Shown: in pieces, positions 17,074 through 27,791 of the stretch
How positions within the stretch are numbered: position 1 is the stretch's first letter
How the letters are laid out: every line of letters starts with the position of its first letter
NCBI GenBank assembly: GCA_035556075.1
Contig: DATMFQ010000012.1
Coordinates: 9,791 to 73,790, forward strand
Direction of reading: 5' to 3'
Source: 73-13 sp035556075
Lineage (GTDB): Bacteria; Actinomycetota; Actinomycetes; Actinomycetales; Microbacteriaceae
Length of the DNA stretch: 64,000 nucleotides
Notes under the pieces: generated by a model
What the model saw: the letters and a program-made list of their open reading frames with translations, nothing else
Told to the model about the DNA's origin: nothing
Databases searched by the model: none
Made by a program: the position numbers and the translations under genes

Positions 17074-18234
17074 GTGGCAGCCGTCAATCTTGGGAACCCC
17101 CGCGTCAAGCCCGCGCCAGAGGTCCTGAGTCCCCGTCGGAAGACCCGCCAGATCAAAGTCGGCAAGGTCCTCGTCGGCGGCGACGCCCCCATCTCCGTGC
17201 AGTCGATGACGACGACGAAGACGACGGACATCAACGCCACGCTGCAGCAGATCGCGGAGCTGACGGCGACCGGCTGCGACATCGTGCGGGTCGCGGTGCC
17301 GACGCACGAGGACGCGGAAGTCCTCCACATCATCGCGAAGAAGTCACAGATCCCCGTCATCGCCGACATCCACTTCCAGCCGAAGTACGTCTTCCAGGCG
17401 ATCGACGCCGGCTGCGCCGCGGTGCGGGTCAACCCCGGCAATATCAAGCAGTTCGACGACCGGGTCGGCGAGATCGCCGCGGCGGCGAAGGCGGCCGGTG
17501 TCAGCATTCGTATCGGCGTCAACGCCGGCTCGCTCGACCGGCGGCTCCTCGAGAAGTACGGCAAGGCGACGCCGGAGGCGCTGGTCGAGTCCGCCGTCTG
17601 GGAGGCCTCGCTCTTCGAGGAGCACGATTTCCACGACTTCAAGATCTCGGTGAAGCACAACGACCCCGTCGTCATGGTCAAGGCGTACCGGCTGCTCGCC
17701 GAGCGCGGCGACTGGCCGCTCCACCTCGGCGTGACCGAGGCGGGACCCGCGTTCCAGGGCACGATCAAGTCGGCCACCGCATTCGGCATCCTCCTGTCGG
17801 AGGGCATCGGCGACACGATCCGCGTCTCGCTGAGCGCACCGCCCGCGGAGGAGGTCAAGGTCGGTCTGCAGATCCTGCAGTCGCTGGGTCTGCGTGAGCG
17901 CAAGCTGGAGATCGTCTCCTGCCCCTCGTGTGGCCGTGCCCAGGTCGATGTGTACAAGCTCGCCGACGAGGTCACCGAGGGGCTCAAGGGCGTCACGGTG
18001 CCGCTGCGCGTCGCCGTCATGGGCTGCGTCGTCAACGGTCCGGGGGAGGCGCGCGAGGCCGACCTCGGGGTGGCCTCCGGCAACGGCAAGGGCCAGATCT
18101 TCGTCAAGGGCGAGGTCATCAAGACGGTCCCCGAGTCCGAGATCGTCGCGACGCTCATCGCCGAGGCGCAGCGCATCGCCGCCGAATCGGGTGCGGATGC
18201 CCCCGTCGGCGAGCCCACCGTCGTCACCGGCTGA
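17074..18234 (+). CDS. ispG: 4-hydroxy-3-methylbut-2-enyl diphosphate synthase (flavodoxin/ferredoxin)
   Basis: 386 residues. IspG reduces MEcPP to HMBPP, the penultimate step of the MEP isoprenoid pathway, in the cytosol. Seen: the TIM-barrel start SVQSMTTTKTTDINAT, IADIHFQPKYVF, RVNPGNIKQFDDRVGE, and the C-terminal [4Fe-4S] half with CPSCGRAQVD (two Cys) and GCVVNGPGEA (third Cys; the Glu of GEA is the fourth ligand). Actinobacterial short form without the plant insert domain. The leaderless-type promoter suggests constitutive expression. Followed by a large perfect palindrome and proS. Confidence 0.95.
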   Translation: MAAVNLGNPRVKPAPEVLSPRRKTRQIKVGKVLVGGDAPISVQSMTTTKTTDINATLQQIAELTATGCDIVRVAVPTHEDAEVLHIIAKKSQIPVIADIHFQPKYVFQAIDAGCAAVRVNPGNIKQFDDRVGEIAAAAKAAGVSIRIGVNAGSLDRRLLEKYGKATPEALVESAVWEASLFEEHDFHDFKISVKHNDPVVMVKAYRLLAERGDWPLHLGVTEAGPAFQGTIKSATAFGILLSEGIGDTIRVSLSAPPAEEVKVGLQILQSLGLRERKLEIVSCPSCGRAQVDVYKLADEVTEGLKGVTVPLRVAVMGCVVNGPGEAREADLGVASGNGKGQIFVKGEVIKTVPESEIVATLIAEAQRIAAESGADAPVGEPTVVTG

Positions 18235-18269
18235 CCGCGGAGTCTGCCGACTCCTCGCCACCGGCGCTG

Positions 18270-18333
18270 GCTGTGCCCGTTTTCACTCGGTGTGCCCGAA
18301 AAATCGGGCACACCGAGTGAAAACGGGCACAGC
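18270..18333. repeat. Perfect 30-bp inverted repeat with AAAA loop
   Basis: Bases 18270-18299 are the exact reverse complement of 18304-18333, separated only by AAAA. Each arm contains GTGCCCG twice around an AT-richer TTTTCACTCGG. It sits between the ispG stop and the proS promoter. It could end ispG transcription, but the arms are much longer than other terminators here (11-16 bp) and there is no U-run. A palindromic REP/MITE-like repeat is the alternative. Confidence 0.9.
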
Positions 18334-18368
18334 GAGGAATGCGAGGCGGGTGCCGGAGTGGGCGGAAC

Positions 18369-18380
18369 TACGATTGGGGG
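18369..18380 (+). promoter_or_regulatory. Leaderless-type promoter of proS (TACGAT, 6 nt before GTG)
   Basis: TACGAT at 18369-18374, then 6 nt, then GTG. The G-run next to the start may also help ribosome binding. Confidence 0.45.
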
Positions 18381-20150
18381 GTGCTTACCCGCCTCTCCCA
18401 GCTCTTCGTCCGCACCCTCCGCGAGGACCCCGCCGACGCCGAGGTTGACAGCCACAAGCTCCTCGTCCGCGCCGGCTACATCCGACGGCAGGCCCCGGGC
18501 GTCTTCGCCTGGCTGCCGCTCGGCCTCAGAGTCCGGCGCCGCATCGAGCAGGTGATCCGCGAGGAGATGGCCGCCGCGGGCGCACAGGAGGTGCACTTTC
18601 CGGCGCTGTTGCCGCGCGAGCCCTACGAGGCGACCGGGCGTTGGGCCGAGTATGGGGAGACGCTCTTCCGGCTCAAGGACCGCAAGGAGGCGGACTATCT
18701 GCTCGCGCCGACGCACGAGGAGGTCTTCACCCTGCTCGTGAAAGACCTCTACGGCAGCTACAAGGACCTGCCGCTGACGATCTACCAGATCCAGGACAAG
18801 TATCGCGACGAGGCTCGCCCGCGCGCGGGGCTCCTACGCGGCCGCGAGTTCTCGATGAAGGACGCGTACTCCTTCGACATCGACGACGCGGGACTCGACG
18901 CGAGCTACCAGGCGCAGCGTGACGCCTACGAGCGCATCTTCCGCCGCCTCGGGCTCGAGTACGTCATCGTCAGCGCGCACGCGGGCGCGATGGGCGGCTC
19001 GCGGTCCGAGGAGTTCCTGCTGCCGACACCCATCGGCGAGGACAGCTTTGTGCGCTCCGAGGCTGGCTACGCGGCAAATGTCGAGGCCTTCCGGGGACTC
19101 GCCCCGACCCCGCGCCCCCTCGAGGGCCTGCCGGCGGCCGTCGTGCGCGACACCCCCGACGCCCCGACGATCGACGCTCTCGTCGAGCTATCGAATGCGG
19201 TGCACCCGCGATCGGATGGGCGGGCGTGGTCCGCGGCCGACACGCTCAAGCACGTCGTGCTCGCCCTCGTCACCCCGACCGGTCAGCGCGAGCTCGTCGT
19301 CGTCGGCCTGCCGGGCGACCGCGAGGTCGATCTCAAACGGGCGGAAGCCGCATTCAGCCCGCACGAGGTCGAGGCCGCGACGGAGGCGGACTTCGCCGCA
19401 CACCCGGGCCTCATCAAGGGATACATCGGCCCGTGGCGCGCGGACGGCCAAGTCCTCGGGGCCGCCTCGGTGACGGGCATCCGCTACCTCCTCGACCCGC
19501 GGGTCGTCATCGGCTCCGAGTGGGTGGCCGGAGCGAACGAGCCGGGTCGTCACGCCTTCCACCTCGTGGCGGGGCGCGACTTCGTCGCGGACGGCACCGT
19601 TGAGATCGGGGAGGTCCGCGACGGGGATCTCGCCCACGACGGGACGCCCGTGCAGATCGCGCGGGGCATGGAGATCGGGCATGTCTTCCAGCTCGGTCGT
19701 AAGTATGCCGAGGCGCTCGGGCTCAGGGTCCTCGACCAGGACGGCAAGCTCGTGACGGTGACGATGGGCTCGTACGGGATCGGCGTCACCCGCATTCTTG
19801 CCGCGATCGCGGAGACGACTCATGACGACAAGGGACTGCTGTGGCCGCAGGCGGTCGCGCCATTCGACGTGCAGGTCGTGCTCGCCGGGCGGGACGAGCC
19901 GATGGTCGCGGCGGCGGAGGCCCTCGCGACGCAGCTGAGCGAGCGGGGGCTCGAGGTCCTGCTCGACGACCGCGGTGAGCGTCCAGGCGTGAAGTTCGCC
20001 GATGCGGAGCTCATCGGGGTGCCGTTCATCGTCATCGTCGGCAAGGGCGTCGCGGACGGCGTCGTCGAGGTGTGGGACCGGCGTTCGGGCGATCGCGAAC
20101 GGGTCGAGATCGCCGCCGCGCTCGATGCGGTGCTCCGGCTGCGCGACTGA
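18381..20150 (+). CDS. proS: Prolyl-tRNA synthetase, bacterial type with editing insert
   Basis: 589 residues from the GTG at 18381. Class II synthetase charging tRNA-Pro. Motif 1 region: GYIRRQAPGVFAWLPLGLRV. Motif 2: YRDEARPRAGLLRGREFSMKDAYSF. Between motifs 2 and 3 lies the roughly 180-residue INS editing domain that hydrolyses Ala-tRNA-Pro. Motif 3: GSYGIGVTRILAAIAE. A C-terminal anticodon-binding domain (VLLDDRGERPGVKFADAELIG) closes the protein. The long bacterial form is expected here. The stop lies inside a terminator hairpin. Confidence 0.96.
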   Translation: MLTRLSQLFVRTLREDPADAEVDSHKLLVRAGYIRRQAPGVFAWLPLGLRVRRRIEQVIREEMAAAGAQEVHFPALLPREPYEATGRWAEYGETLFRLKDRKEADYLLAPTHEEVFTLLVKDLYGSYKDLPLTIYQIQDKYRDEARPRAGLLRGREFSMKDAYSFDIDDAGLDASYQAQRDAYERIFRRLGLEYVIVSAHAGAMGGSRSEEFLLPTPIGEDSFVRSEAGYAANVEAFRGLAPTPRPLEGLPAAVVRDTPDAPTIDALVELSNAVHPRSDGRAWSAADTLKHVVLALVTPTGQRELVVVGLPGDREVDLKRAEAAFSPHEVEAATEADFAAHPGLIKGYIGPWRADGQVLGAASVTGIRYLLDPRVVIGSEWVAGANEPGRHAFHLVAGRDFVADGTVEIGEVRDGDLAHDGTPVQIARGMEIGHVFQLGRKYAEALGLRVLDQDGKLVTVTMGSYGIGVTRILAAIAETTHDDKGLLWPQAVAPFDVQVVLAGRDEPMVAAAEALATQLSERGLEVLLDDRGERPGVKFADAELIGVPFIVIVGKGVADGVVEVWDRRSGDRERVEIAAALDAVLRLRD

Positions 20151-20165
20151 GCGCGGCCGGAGCAC
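20130..20165 (+). terminator. Terminator hairpin spanning the proS stop
   Basis: 15-bp stem with one G-U pair (20130-20144 with 20151-20165) and a 6-nt loop that contains the stop codon. It lies between convergent proS and the metallopeptidase-like gene. Confidence 0.65.
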
Positions 20166-20175
20166 AAAGGTCAGC

Positions 20176-21075
20176 TCAGCACCGTCTGGCGGTGCACTGC
20201 GGCGCGAGCGTCCCGAGCGTGCCGTCGAGGCGCGTCCGGATTTCGTTGCGGATCTGCGCGGTCTCGCCGAAGCGGTCGAAGAATGCGAGTTTGCCGCCGT
20301 AGGCATCCGCCGGGATTTCGCCGTCGGTGTGCACATACGCCGCGAACGATTCGGCGAAATCCTCCGTGATGTTGAGCGCTGCATATTCCGAGACGAATGC
20401 GTCGGGTCGCGACGCATACAGTCGCCGGGCTTCGTCGACGCTCGCGTTCGCCGCGTCTGGCGCCTCGCCCCCGTAGTCGGCCCAGAACGCCCGGAAGAAC
20501 GCGTCGAGGTAGCCACCGGGCAGTGCGCAGCCCTCCGGCAGGATCAGCGTCGTACACCCGTCGGCGAGCTGCACGACCTGCCCCTCGCGGAACTCGATGA
20601 GGTGACCGTACTCGTGGATGAGCGCGGCGATGAGCGCGGTGTGATCCTCGGCCTTCGCGAGGTTGACCCCGAGGATCCACCCGTCGTGGGCCTGCTGGTG
20701 CGCGACGACCCAGGCGATGCGCTCCGAGTCGGGGTCGATGCCGACCTTGTAGGTCGTGATGGCGGCGACGGCTCGCTCCGGCGTCATGATCTGGGCCATG
20801 AGGTCCCAGACCTCCTCGCGGAGCCCGCCCGGTGGTGGGAGGAGGGTGGCATCGGGCTGGACGAAGTACGCTTCGAGCGCCCCGAGCTCCGCATCGACCT
20901 CGAGCGGGACGACGCCACGGCCGCCGAGGTGGTCGGTGGGGTCGAGGCGCAGCTGCGCCCCCGTCTCGGGCGTGGGGCTTCCCGCGTCGAGCGCGGCGAC
21001 CCCGAGCGCGATGCCGCCACCGATGATGATCGCTCCGACGATCACGCCGACGCCGATCACGAACGATCCGCGCAT
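20176..21075 (-). CDS. Membrane-anchored HExxH-type zinc metallopeptidase-like protein
   Basis: 299 residues, family not recognised by name. One N-terminal membrane segment (about residues 5-29, VIGVGVIVGAIIIGGGIALG) would anchor it with the rest outside the cell. IHEYGHLIEF (about residue 155) is an HExxH zinc motif, and the later ITEDFAESFAAYV supplies a Glu of the kind that acts as third ligand in gluzincin-like peptidases. Two or three Cys (DGCTTLILPEGC, QCTARRC) may form disulfides. A TAGTGT hexamer 6 nt before the ATG suggests a leaderless mRNA. It occupies the place upstream of nusA where rimP normally lies. Confidence 0.7.
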   Translation of the reverse strand: MRGSFVIGVGVIVGAIIIGGGIALGVAALDAGSPTPETGAQLRLDPTDHLGGRGVVPLEVDAELGALEAYFVQPDATLLPPPGGLREEVWDLMAQIMTPERAVAAITTYKVGIDPDSERIAWVVAHQQAHDGWILGVNLAKAEDHTALIAALIHEYGHLIEFREGQVVQLADGCTTLILPEGCALPGGYLDAFFRAFWADYGGEAPDAANASVDEARRLYASRPDAFVSEYAALNITEDFAESFAAYVHTDGEIPADAYGGKLAFFDRFGETAQIRNEIRTRLDGTLGTLAPQCTARRC

Positions 21076-21087
21076 GCCGCAACACTA
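21076..21087 (-). promoter_or_regulatory. Leaderless-type promoter of the metallopeptidase gene
   Basis: Minus-strand TAGTGT (plus-strand 21082-21087) ends 6 nt before the ATG at 21075. On the plus strand a separate TAGCCT (21103-21108) probably serves nusA, giving it a leader of about 75 nt. Confidence 0.5.
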
Positions 21088-21189
21088 TCCCCGCCGACCG
21101 GGTAGCCTGAATTGCCGATCAGGCTGTCCGGACGAATGGGTATCCGGGCACTGGACCGTGTGCGACCAACTGAACAGCAGGAGACTCCA

Positions 21190-22206
21190 ATGGACATCGA
21201 GATTCGCAATCTGCGCGACGTCGCCGCGGAGCGGGAGATCCCGTTCGAGGAGCTCGTGCGCATCGTCGAGCAGGCCATCCTCTCGGCCTACCTCCGGCAC
21301 ACCGAGCAGACCGACCACCGTCACGGCGCCGAGGAGCGAGCGCGCGTCGAGATCGACCCCCGCACCGGCCACGTCACGATCAGCACGCCGGAGCACGGCG
21401 AGCCGACCGAGGAGCACCCGGAGGGCGAGATCCTCGGCTGGGTGCCGCAGGAGCACGCGGAGGAGTTCGGCCGCATCGCTGCCGCGGCCGCGCGCCAGGT
21501 CATCCTGCAGCGCATGCGCGACCTCGGCGACGAGCGGGTGCTCGGTGAGTTCAAGGGCAAAGAGGGCGACATCGTCGCGGGCGAGATCCAGCAGGGGCCG
21601 AACCCCCGCATGGTGCACGTGCGCCTCGGCCAGGTCGAGGGCATCCTCCCGCCCGAGGAGCAGGTCGCGGGGGAGGACTACAGCCACGGCAAGCGACTCC
21701 GCGCATTCGTCACGAATGCGTCCCGCGGTCCGAAGGGCCCATCCATCACGCTGTCCCGCACGCATCCGGGTCTGGTCCGGAAACTGTTCGCCCTCGAGGT
21801 GCCGGAGATCGCACAGGGCCTCGTCGAGATCACCTCGATCGCCCGGGAGGCTGGCCACCGCACGAAGATCGCGGTCCGGGCGACGCAGCCCGGCATCAAC
21901 GCGAAGGGTGCCTGCATCGGCGAGCTCGGCGCCCGCGTCCGCGCGGTGCAGGAGGAGCTCGGGGCGGAGAAGATCGACATCGTCGACTACTCCTCCGATC
22001 TCGCCGAGTTCGTCGCGAACGCGCTCAGCCCCGCGAAGGTGAGTGACGCCTTCGTCATCGATGAGGCGACGAAGGCCGTCCGGGCGCTCGTGCCGGACTA
22101 CCAGCTGTCGCTCGCGATCGGCAAGGAGGGGCAGAATGCGCGCCTCGCCGCGAAGCTGACCGGTGCGAAGATCGACATCCAGCCCGACTCGGTCATGGAG
22201 TCCTGA
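21190..22206 (+). CDS. nusA: Transcription termination/antitermination protein NusA
   Basis: 338 residues from the ATG at 21190 after AGCAGGAGA. N-terminal RNAP-binding domain (MDIEIRNLRDVAAEREIPFEEL), S1 domain (ILGEFKGKEGDIVAGEIQQG), then KH1 and KH2 (IAREAGHRTKIAVRA, NPGINAKGACIGELGARVR region, LAIGKEGQNARLAAKLTG). The acidic C-terminal repeats of E. coli NusA are absent, as is usual in actinobacteria. NusA modulates pausing, termination and rRNA antitermination. First gene of nusA-ylxR-infB-rbfA; rimP, its usual upstream partner, is missing here. Confidence 0.95.
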   Translation: MDIEIRNLRDVAAEREIPFEELVRIVEQAILSAYLRHTEQTDHRHGAEERARVEIDPRTGHVTISTPEHGEPTEEHPEGEILGWVPQEHAEEFGRIAAAAARQVILQRMRDLGDERVLGEFKGKEGDIVAGEIQQGPNPRMVHVRLGQVEGILPPEEQVAGEDYSHGKRLRAFVTNASRGPKGPSITLSRTHPGLVRKLFALEVPEIAQGLVEITSIAREAGHRTKIAVRATQPGINAKGACIGELGARVRAVQEELGAEKIDIVDYSSDLAEFVANALSPAKVSDAFVIDEATKAVRALVPDYQLSLAIGKEGQNARLAAKLTGAKIDIQPDSVMES

Positions 22207-22237
22207 GGCGGCGGGGAACCTCGGCCAGGCGCATCCC

Positions 22238-22444
22238 ATGCCTCCGATCCGCACCTGCGTCGGCTGCCGCCGGACCGGTGCGCGCACCGAACTGGTCCGC
22301 TACGTCGTGCGTGACGGCGTGATCGCCCGGGACGAAACGAAGTCGGCCACTGGCCGTGGCGCCTGGCTCCACGACGAGCCGACCTGCCGGGAGCGTGCGA
22401 CCAAGCGGCGGGCGCTTGAGCGGGCGCTGCGGCTGCCGGGCTGA
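22238..22444 (+). CDS. ylxR: YlxR (RnpM-like) RNA-binding protein
   Basis: 68 residues. RTCVGCRRTGARTELVRYV is the YlxR signature with its CxxC pair, and GRGAWLHDEPTC plus the basic KRRALERALR helix complete the fold. YlxR proteins bind RNA; in Bacillus the homologue binds the RNase P RNA. Almost always between nusA and infB, as here. The start was placed at the ATG 31 bp after nusA to match family length. Confidence 0.9.
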   Translation: MPPIRTCVGCRRTGARTELVRYVVRDGVIARDETKSATGRGAWLHDEPTCRERATKRRALERALRLPG

Positions 22445-22483
22445 GGTGCCGGGCATGGTCAGCGGAGCGTCGGGGACGGGGAC

Positions 22484-22489
22484 TACAAT
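22484..22489 (+). promoter_or_regulatory. Possible internal promoter for infB (TACAAT)
   Basis: TACAAT lies 40 bp after the ylxR stop, in a 180-bp gap that is unusually long for this operon. Transcription from it would give infB its own leader of about 130 nt. Confidence 0.4.
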
Positions 22490-22591
22490 GAGCTGTCCCT
22501 TCCCGGCGCGGCTGTGCGCCAGAACAGGCAGAAACCATCATGGACAACTGATGAGCGGCTCGAAATGAGACCCATCGAATAACGGCTTGCC

Positions 22592-22618
22592 CCTGTCTCG
22601 GGTGAGCCCCCGAACAGG
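22592..22618 (+). promoter_or_regulatory. Hairpin overlapping the infB Shine-Dalgarno
   Basis: CCTGT(c)TCGGG pairs with CCCGA-ACAGG (10 bp with one bulge, 6-nt loop 22603-22608). The 3' arm covers three bases of AGGAG (22616-22620), the ribosome site for the GTG at 22625. Opening this stem would be needed for initiation, so it could set or regulate IF2 translation. Confidence 0.45.
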
Positions 22619-22624
22619 AGAATT

Positions 22625-25312
<2,688 letters not shown>

Positions 25313-25316
25313 TGCC

Positions 25317-25346
25317 GCTGCGGTCCGCCAGGTGGCGGACCGCAGC
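25317..25346 (+). terminator. Terminator hairpin between infB and rbfA
   Basis: Perfect 13-bp stem (25317-25329 with 25334-25346) with an AGGT loop, 5 bp after the infB stop. It may partly uncouple rbfA from infB. Confidence 0.75.
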
Positions 25347-25373
25347 ACCGCATTCGTCGGATCGGAGGGAAAC

Positions 25374-25823
25374 ATGGCCAGTCCAGAGCGGGTCGCCAAG
25401 ATGGCCGACCGCATCCGGGAGCTCGTGGCACGTCGGCTCGAGCGGGGACTCAAGGATCCCCGGATCGGCTTCGTGACGATCACCGATGTGCGTGTGACGG
25501 GTGATCTCCAACACGCCTCGGTGTTTTATACCGTGTACGGCAGCCAGGAGGAGCGCGACGAGACGGCCGCGGGGCTCAAGGCTGCGACCGGCCTGCTGCG
25601 CTCGGAGGTCGGCAAGCAGCTCGGCGTCCGTCTCACCCCGACGCTCGAATTCATCCCTGACGCGATCCCGGAGAATGCGGCGGCGATCAGCGCGGCGCTG
25701 TCCGAGGCCGCCGCGCGCGACGCCGAGGTGCGGCGACTAGCCGCCGAGGCGACGTACGCCGGCGATGAGGATCCGTACGTGAAGCCCCGCGAGCTCCTCG
25801 ACGAGGACGAGGACGACGAGTAG
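25374..25823 (+). CDS. rbfA: Ribosome-binding factor A
   Basis: 149 residues, ATG after GGAGGGAAAC. KH-fold protein needed for 16S 5' end maturation and 30S assembly. Seen: RVAKMADRIRELVARRL, DPRIGFVTITDVRVTGDLQHASVFYTV, KAATGLLRSEVGKQLGVRLTP and LEFIPD, all standard. An acidic tail (LLDEDEDDE) follows. truB, the usual next gene, is 8.6 kb away. Confidence 0.95.
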   Translation: MASPERVAKMADRIRELVARRLERGLKDPRIGFVTITDVRVTGDLQHASVFYTVYGSQEERDETAAGLKAATGLLRSEVGKQLGVRLTPTLEFIPDAIPENAAAISAALSEAAARDAEVRRLAAEATYAGDEDPYVKPRELLDEDEDDE

Positions 25824-25862
25824 GCGTCCTCGTCCGGGTCGCCCTCGGTCTTTCCCGTCGCA

Positions 25863-26735
25863 TCAGGGGAGCGCGTAGCCGCCAGGAATGCGGACGGCGA
25901 GTCCGTCGGTCAGGAGCCCGGTGAGGGCCCGCTCGAGCTGTCCGGCGTCGGTCGCGACCGCATCGAGCTCCTCGCGCGCGACGCCGCCCGGGGCTGCGCG
26001 GAGCGCGGCCATGACGCGGCCGCGCATCTGCCGGTCGCTGCCCTCGAATCTCGGCTGCGGCCGTGTCGGCGCCTCGGCCGCGGGATAGCCGGCCGCACGC
26101 CATCCGCAGAGCGCTGCGACGGGGCAAGCGTCACAGTCCGGCGTGCGGGCGGTGCACACGAGCGCGCCGAGCTCCATCGCGGCCGCGTTGAAGGTGCGCG
26201 CCGCCGGCCCCGACGCGGGGAGCACGGTGGCCATGAGCTCGTGGTCTCGCCGGGTGTTCGGAGTCAGGCCGGCGACCCCCAGCATCGTGCGTGCCAGGAC
26301 GCGCCGCACATTCGTATCGACGACTGGGGTGCGGATGCCATGGGCGAATGCGGCGACCGCCCCCGCCGTGTACGGCCCGATCCCCGGCAGGGCGAGGAGG
26401 GCATCGAGGTCGGCCGGGACCTTGCCGTCGTGTCGCTCGGCGATGATGGCGGCCGCCCGGTGCAGCGCGAGCGCGCGTCGCGGGTAGCCGAGCCGGTCCC
26501 AGGCGCGCAGCACCTCGGCCTGGCTCGCGGCGGCGAGGTCGGCGGGCGTCGGCCAGCGCGCGATCCAGTCGAACCACGCGGTGGCGGCCCGCTCGATCTG
26601 GGTCTGCTGCGACATGACCTCGATGAGGAGGATGCCCCAGGCGGTCGTGTCGGGCTCCCGCCACGGGAAGGGCCGCGCGTGCCGCCGGTACCAGGCGTTG
26701 ATTCGCCGCGCGAGCCGGGGGGCCGTGGGGCTCAT
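25863..26735 (-). CDS. mutY: A/G-specific adenine DNA glycosylase
   Basis: 290 residues. MutY removes adenine mispaired with 8-oxoguanine. Catalytic Glu39 in IEVMSQQTQ, helix-hairpin-helix LPGIGPYTAGA (about 115-125), catalytic Asp in VVDTNVRRVL, and an Fe-S cluster loop with four Cys (CTARTPDCDACPVAALC: C-x6-C-x2-C-x5-C). The C-terminal NUDIX-like domain that recognises 8-oxoG in E. coli is missing, as in many actinobacterial forms; a short winged-helix-like tail replaces it. Its start overlaps the stop of the reductase gene upstream, so the two are co-translated. Confidence 0.93.
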   Translation of the reverse strand: MSPTAPRLARRINAWYRRHARPFPWREPDTTAWGILLIEVMSQQTQIERAATAWFDWIARWPTPADLAAASQAEVLRAWDRLGYPRRALALHRAAAIIAERHDGKVPADLDALLALPGIGPYTAGAVAAFAHGIRTPVVDTNVRRVLARTMLGVAGLTPNTRRDHELMATVLPASGPAARTFNAAAMELGALVCTARTPDCDACPVAALCGWRAAGYPAAEAPTRPQPRFEGSDRQMRGRVMAALRAAPGGVAREELDAVATDAGQLERALTGLLTDGLAVRIPGGYALP

Positions 26736-27730
26736 CGGTGCGGGACCCGGGCGAGGACCTCCTCGGGCGCCTTGAATCGCCCCTCGTCCTCGACCTCGTG
26801 CACGAGCTCGACGAGCGCGGCGTTGATGGGCGCGGCGAGCCCGTGCTCGCGGGCGATTCGGACGACGGCGCCGTTGAGGAAGTCGATCTCAGTGCGCCGC
26901 CCCCGCCGGATCGACTGCAGCGTCGACGCGGGGTTGGGCACGTCGCCCATGCCGTGGGCGATCGTGCGCGGGACGCGGTCGACGAGCCACAGCGGGGCGT
27001 GCGCGAGGCAGCCGACGAGGGGACCGGGGAGACGCAAGAAGGGATCGAATCGCGCCCCCACCCGCCGCGCGATGCGCACCGTCTCCCGGAGTGACGCCGA
27101 CATGATGCGCCGCAGCCCCGGGTGGGCGACGACCTGCTGCACGGACAGGTCGGTGATGGCGGGGAGGGCGTTGACGTGGTTGATGAGGAGTTTCGTCCAC
27201 TGGGCGCGGGCGATGTCGGTCGTGGCGAGGATGTCGATCGCGGGGCTGAGGGCGGCGACGACCTCGGCGAGTCGATCGGGGCTGCAGCCGGGACCTGCGC
27301 CGAGGACGGTGGGCTGCGCATTCGTCACGGTCACGATGCCGGGCTCGAGGTAGGACGCGGCGAATCGGGCGAGCGCCCCGATGAGCGGCGAGCGCGGGAG
27401 GATGCGCTCGGCGACGGCGAGCCCGCCGAGGCCGTTCTGCGCGACGATGACGGTCACGCCGTCGAGGAGTTCGCGGTGCGCCTCGAGCGCCCCCTCGGCA
27501 TCCTGCGTCTTGGTGGTGACGAATGCGAGGTCCGGCCGCGTCCTAAGCGTCGCCCCCGCCGGGACCCGCGCGAGGTGCTCACCGAAACCGCCGGTGAGCC
27601 GTAGCCCCTGCCGCTGGATCGCCGCGAGCTGCTCGCCGCGGGCGGCGACCTCGACCTCGTGGCCCGCGCGGTCGAGGAGCGCGGCGATCGCACCGCCGAC
27701 AGCTCCTGCACCGATGATCCCGACCCGCAC
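26732..27730 (-). CDS. Ketopantoate reductase family protein (PanE/ApbA)
   Basis: 332 residues from the GTG at 27730 (MRVGIIGAGAVGG). NADPH-binding Rossmann motif GAGAVGGAIAALL; TKTQDAEGAL, VTVIVAQNGLGG and the catalytic-Lys-like QWTKLLINHVNALPAITD match the fold. PanE reduces 2-dehydropantoate to pantoate for CoA synthesis, but the family is broad and pantothenate genes are not nearby, so the specific role is not certain. Overlaps mutY by 4 bp. TACTGT sits 7 nt before the start. Confidence 0.8.
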   Translation of the reverse strand: MRVGIIGAGAVGGAIAALLDRAGHEVEVAARGEQLAAIQRQGLRLTGGFGEHLARVPAGATLRTRPDLAFVTTKTQDAEGALEAHRELLDGVTVIVAQNGLGGLAVAERILPRSPLIGALARFAASYLEPGIVTVTNAQPTVLGAGPGCSPDRLAEVVAALSPAIDILATTDIARAQWTKLLINHVNALPAITDLSVQQVVAHPGLRRIMSASLRETVRIARRVGARFDPFLRLPGPLVGCLAHAPLWLVDRVPRTIAHGMGDVPNPASTLQSIRRGRRTEIDFLNGAVVRIAREHGLAAPINAALVELVHEVEDEGRFKAPEEVLARVPHR

Positions 27731-27743
27731 GTTATCCACAGTA
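27731..27743 (-). promoter_or_regulatory. Promoter-like element and DnaA-box match before the reductase gene
   Basis: Minus-strand TACTGT (plus-strand 27738-27743) lies 7 nt before the GTG, fitting a leaderless start. The same bases include TTATCCACA (27732-27740), an exact match to the consensus DnaA box. A single box gives no case for an origin but could allow DnaA or replication-coupled control. Confidence 0.4.
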
Positions 27744-27791
27744 GGTGAGCGCGGGCGCGCGGCGCAGTGGGCGAGGTGACAGGGTGCCGGC

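Noticed and set aside
27732..27740. DnaA box as a sign of a replication origin
   Set aside because: Single box, no AT-rich unwinding region, and no dnaA/dnaN/parAB genes nearby.
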